A stretch of DNA of 64,000 nt from Brevundimonas albigilva (GTDB taxonomy: Bacteria > Pseudomonadota > Alphaproteobacteria > Caulobacterales > Caulobacteraceae), in NCBI RefSeq assembly GCF_023503965.1, contig NZ_CP097298.1:1195001-1259000 (forward strand). Direction: 5' to 3'. This document shows positions 63,278 through 64,000 of this stretch, one piece after another; the first letter of the stretch is position 1; every line of letters starts with the position of its first letter. The translations under genes and the position numbers were made by a program. The notes under the pieces are model-generated. The model worked only from the letters and a program-made list of their open reading frames with translations. It ran no database searches and was not told the DNA's origin.

Positions 63278-64000
63278 ATGAAGGCCCCTATCCCCACCCG
63301 CCAGCGGTTGACCAACCGCGTAATCGACGAGGTGTGTTCCCTGTCCGCCGACGAGCGGGCTCGCCGATACTGGGACACGACCGTCCCGGACCTGTGTGTG
63401 CAGTTCAACGCCAAACGGACGGGCCGGCCCAGCTTCATGCTGCGCTACACCAAACTGGACGGCACGGACGGCGACTACTCTATCGGCTCGGTCGACAAGA
63501 TCGCGATCGACAGCGCTCGCACTGAGGCGCGACGGTTGCTCAACGACCTGCACGCGCACGGCATCGATCCGGTCGAGGCCCGTCGAGAAGCCCGGGAAGA
63601 AGCCAAGGCGCCTAAGTTAAAGACGTTCGGCGATCTCGCGGTGGCGTTCATGGCCGCCAAGGCCGAGCAGCGGCCAGGGCAGAAGCCTTTGGACGAGGTC
63701 TTCTTCTTGAACCGCTACGTCCTGCCCGTTCTCGGGTCGCGGAAGTTCGACAAGGTCACCGCCCAGTGCGTTGAGGACTTGGTGATCGCAGTGAAGAACG
63801 AAGTCGGCGCTCGCCACCGCAGGAAGGGGGCAAACGGCAAGACGACAGCCAACGCATGTCATCGTGCGATCAAGCGCGTCTACAAGTGGGCGTGCAAGAA
63901 GGAAGTTGCCACGAAGAACCCCGCTGACTTCCCGCCGCTGTTCGAGATCAAGCGCGAAAAGCGGCGCGGGCGCTTGACCGAGGAGCGGTTTGCGCAGTTC
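63278..64000 (+). CDS. Tyrosine-type integrase (3' partial)
   Basis: The frame is open from ATG at 63278 to the window edge (241 codons). The N-terminal arm-binding domain (RYWDTTVPDLCVQFNAK, SFMLRYTKLDGTDGDYSIGSVDKIAIDSART, GIDPVEARREAREE) is typical of phage and island integrases with a DUF4102-like fold. The core-binding SAM-like domain follows (TFGDLAVAFMAAKAE, NRYVLPVLGSRKFDKVT, ANACHRAIKRVYKWACKKEVATKNP). The catalytic R-H-R-Y domain lies beyond the edge. Less GC-biased codons than the neighbours suggest acquired DNA. Confidence 0.87.
   Translation, partial: MKAPIPTRQRLTNRVIDEVCSLSADERARRYWDTTVPDLCVQFNAKRTGRPSFMLRYTKLDGTDGDYSIGSVDKIAIDSARTEARRLLNDLHAHGIDPVEARREAREEAKAPKLKTFGDLAVAFMAAKAEQRPGQKPLDEVFFLNRYVLPVLGSRKFDKVTAQCVEDLVIAVKNEVGARHRRKGANGKTTANACHRAIKRVYKWACKKEVATKNPADFPPLFEIKREKRRGRLTEERFAQF

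Overview
The window is about 64 kb of very GC-rich DNA. It looks like a chromosomal stretch of an alphaproteobacterium of the Caulobacteraceae, most likely Brevundimonas or a close relative. This is an inference from gene content: a ccmI-ccmE-ccmF-ccmH-htrA-response regulator-kinase-glnE string, a sigF/nrsF pair facing a bufferin operon, an S46 peptidase, a stand-alone CheR/CheB/hybrid-kinase group, and many ATGA or GTGA overlaps between genes. No species-level marker is visible.

Layout. 1-5.7 kb: a signalling operon (large hybrid kinase, CheR, CheB, REC-kinase). 5.77-6.58 kb: an IS6-family element, followed by tRNA-Gly(CCC). 7-9.4 kb: a TraB/GumN protein and a membrane protein/XRE regulator module with a palindromic operator. 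9.5-14.5 kb: DNA maintenance genes (rmuC, recR, ybaB, dnaX) and a nitroreductase. 14.5-16.8 kb: two acyl-CoA dehydrogenases. 17-22 kb: a sensor kinase, a KDPG-type aldolase, an ECF sigma/anti-sigma/periplasmic sensor set and an EF-hand protein. 22-33 kb: glnE, a two-component pair split by a DUF559 cassette, htrA and the cytochrome c maturation genes. 33-41.9 kb: a PhoP/PhoQ-like pair with a PepSY-like protein, a uracil-DNA glycosylase-type protein, a toxin-antitoxin pair, a GST and a nucleoside transporter. 42-45.6 kb: the bufferin operon (bufA, bufB, bufC, doxX) divergent from sigF-nrsF, both with matching sigma-F-type promoters. 45.6-53 kb: a branched-chain aminotransferase, another two-component pair, proC, ybjN, ubiK and uvrC. 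52.9-56.7 kb: two more toxin-antitoxin pairs, carbonic anhydrase, pgsA, an aspartic protease and a 50-aa protein behind a structured leader. 56.8-62.9 kb: a crotonase, a HlyD/ABC exporter and an S46 peptidase. 63.3 kb to the right edge: the start of a tyrosine integrase, probably the edge of a genomic island.

Sequence quality matters here. At least 16 genes carry 1-2 base indels that split one recognisable protein over two frames. They include essential or core genes (dnaX, four ccm genes), and many indels lie in short C/G runs or GC repeats. Correcting each one restores a normal-length protein, so I read them as assembly errors and report each as one gene with the shift position noted.

The items most worth following up are the divergent GTAACC-N16-CGAA promoters controlling a bufferin metallophore operon and its sigma/anti-sigma pair, the DUF559 gene carried between inverted copies of an intergenic repeat inside a two-component operon (with an empty copy of the same repeat pair elsewhere), the 11-bp-spaced direct repeats between divergent envelope genes, and the integrase cut by the window edge.
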